This document shows, one piece after another, positions 63,429 to 64,000 of a stretch of 64,000 nucleotides of DNA (the stretch's first letter is position 1; the number at the start of each line of letters is the position of its first letter). The translations under genes and the position numbers were made by a program. The notes beneath the pieces are model-generated. The model was not told the DNA's origin. It saw nothing but the letters and a program-made list of their open reading frames with translations, and ran no database searches. The DNA lies in the NCBI RefSeq assembly GCF_033170385.1, contig NZ_CP126170.1, positions 830,001 to 894,000 of the forward strand, in the 5' to 3' direction. Origin of the DNA: Xanthomonas rydalmerensis. GTDB taxonomy: Bacteria; Pseudomonadota; Gammaproteobacteria; Xanthomonadales; Xanthomonadaceae.

Positions 63429-63495
63429 CCTTCGGCAGGGGAGGGCGGCGATGCTGCGTGCTACGGTGCGGCGCTGTCCTTCCCGGATCCGAACC

Positions 63496-64000
63496 ATGTC
63501 CTCACTCGCACACGCCTGCCTGATCGCCGGCCTGATCGCCGCCGGCACCGCCGCGGCCAAGGAAACCGCGATGCCCCAAGACCCCTACGCCTGGCTCGAA
63601 GACGTCACCGGCACCAAGGCGCTGGACTGGGTCAAGGCGCAGAACGCCAAGACCGAGGCGCGCCTGGCCGACACCCCCGCCTTCAAGGCCCGCGAGGCCG
63701 GCATCCGCGAGGTGCTGGATTCCGACGCCAAGATCCCGGCCGTGCAGAAGATCGGCCCGTACTACTACAACCTGTGGAAGGACCGCGCGCACGAACGCGG
63801 CCTGTGGCGCCGCACCACCCTGGACGAGTACCGCAAGCCCGAGCCGAAGTGGGAGACGGTGCTGGACCTGGACGCGCTGAACAAGGCCGAGGGCGAGAAC
63901 TGGGTGTGGCATGGCGCCAACTGCCTGCGCCCGGAATACCGCCGCTGCCTGATCGCGCTGTCGCGCGGCGGCGCCGACGCCGACGTCACCCGCGAGTTCG
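63496..64000 (+). CDS. Prolyl oligopeptidase, family S9 (partial)
   Basis: This is the N-terminal 168 residues of a serine peptidase. A signal peptide (MSSLAHACLIAGLIAAGTAAA) is followed by QDPYAWLEDVTGTKALDWVKAQNAKTEARL. The propeller start is KIPAVQKIGPYYYNLWKDRAHERGLWRRTTLDEYRKPEPKWETVLDLDAL, typical of S9A peptidases. The catalytic domain lies beyond the window. It is probably exported to the periplasm and cuts short proline-containing peptides. Confidence 0.9.
   Translation, partial: MSSLAHACLIAGLIAAGTAAAKETAMPQDPYAWLEDVTGTKALDWVKAQNAKTEARLADTPAFKAREAGIREVLDSDAKIPAVQKIGPYYYNLWKDRAHERGLWRRTTLDEYRKPEPKWETVLDLDALNKAEGENWVWHGANCLRPEYRRCLIALSRGGADADVTREF

Overview
The window is a high-GC, densely coded stretch of chromosome from a gamma-proteobacterium of the Xanthomonadaceae, most likely Xanthomonas. 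The grounds are the combined glg/tre cluster, the AlgR-hemC pair, the desT-desC-desB set, many REP elements built on GTAGGAGCGGCTTCAGCCGC, and dispersed GATTGGGGATTCG-type repeats. I cannot fix the species. No rRNA, tRNA or CRISPR array was seen. Both ends cut through genes: a cytochrome b561 at the left and an S9 prolyl oligopeptidase at the right.

Left part (1-16.7 kb). A tetR-cytochrome b561 pair has a long palindromic operator. Small genes and a metallo-beta-lactamase-fold hydrolase follow. Next is a self-sufficient P450/P450-reductase fusion whose start codon overlaps the stop of its own TetR regulator, as in the Bacillus BM3/Bm3R1 operon. A same-strand set (IclR regulator, MFS transporter, DapA-type lyase, OprB porin) looks like uptake and breakdown of a sugar acid. 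A papain-like hydrolase and a Cache/HAMP chemoreceptor with a CheR-docking tail close this part.

Mobile element (16.86-18.09 kb). An IS110-family insertion sequence sits inside a REP element. Its 5' non-coding region folds like a bridge RNA. All four expected guide segments can be read by eye: two match the REP target and two match the element's own ends. Together they fix the element boundaries at a CT core.

Middle part (18.2-38.3 kb). A stress group (Mn catalase, two DUF892 ferritin-like proteins, a short-chain dehydrogenase) is followed by the desT/desC/desB fatty-acid desaturation module and PoxB. Then comes a sensor kinase/NtrC-type regulator pair facing a sigma-54 promoter with an upstream palindrome and an IHF-like site. 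That promoter heads two genes for uncharacterised two-repeat proteins. An MFS transporter, a CysG with a shortened methyltransferase half, and an exported protein with a pyruvate phosphate dikinase N-terminal domain follow.

Right part (38.5-64 kb). A seven-gene minus-strand cluster (glgA, glgB, treZ, malQ, treY, a DUF2934 gene, glgX) links glycogen to trehalose synthesis. After it come a divergent response regulator/PAS kinase pair, an isochorismatase-like hydrolase, opgH, an esterase, algR, hemC, a DUF481 outer-membrane protein whose leader has an 11-G tract, a WYL regulator, an HxlR regulator, a lipocalin and the truncated peptidase.
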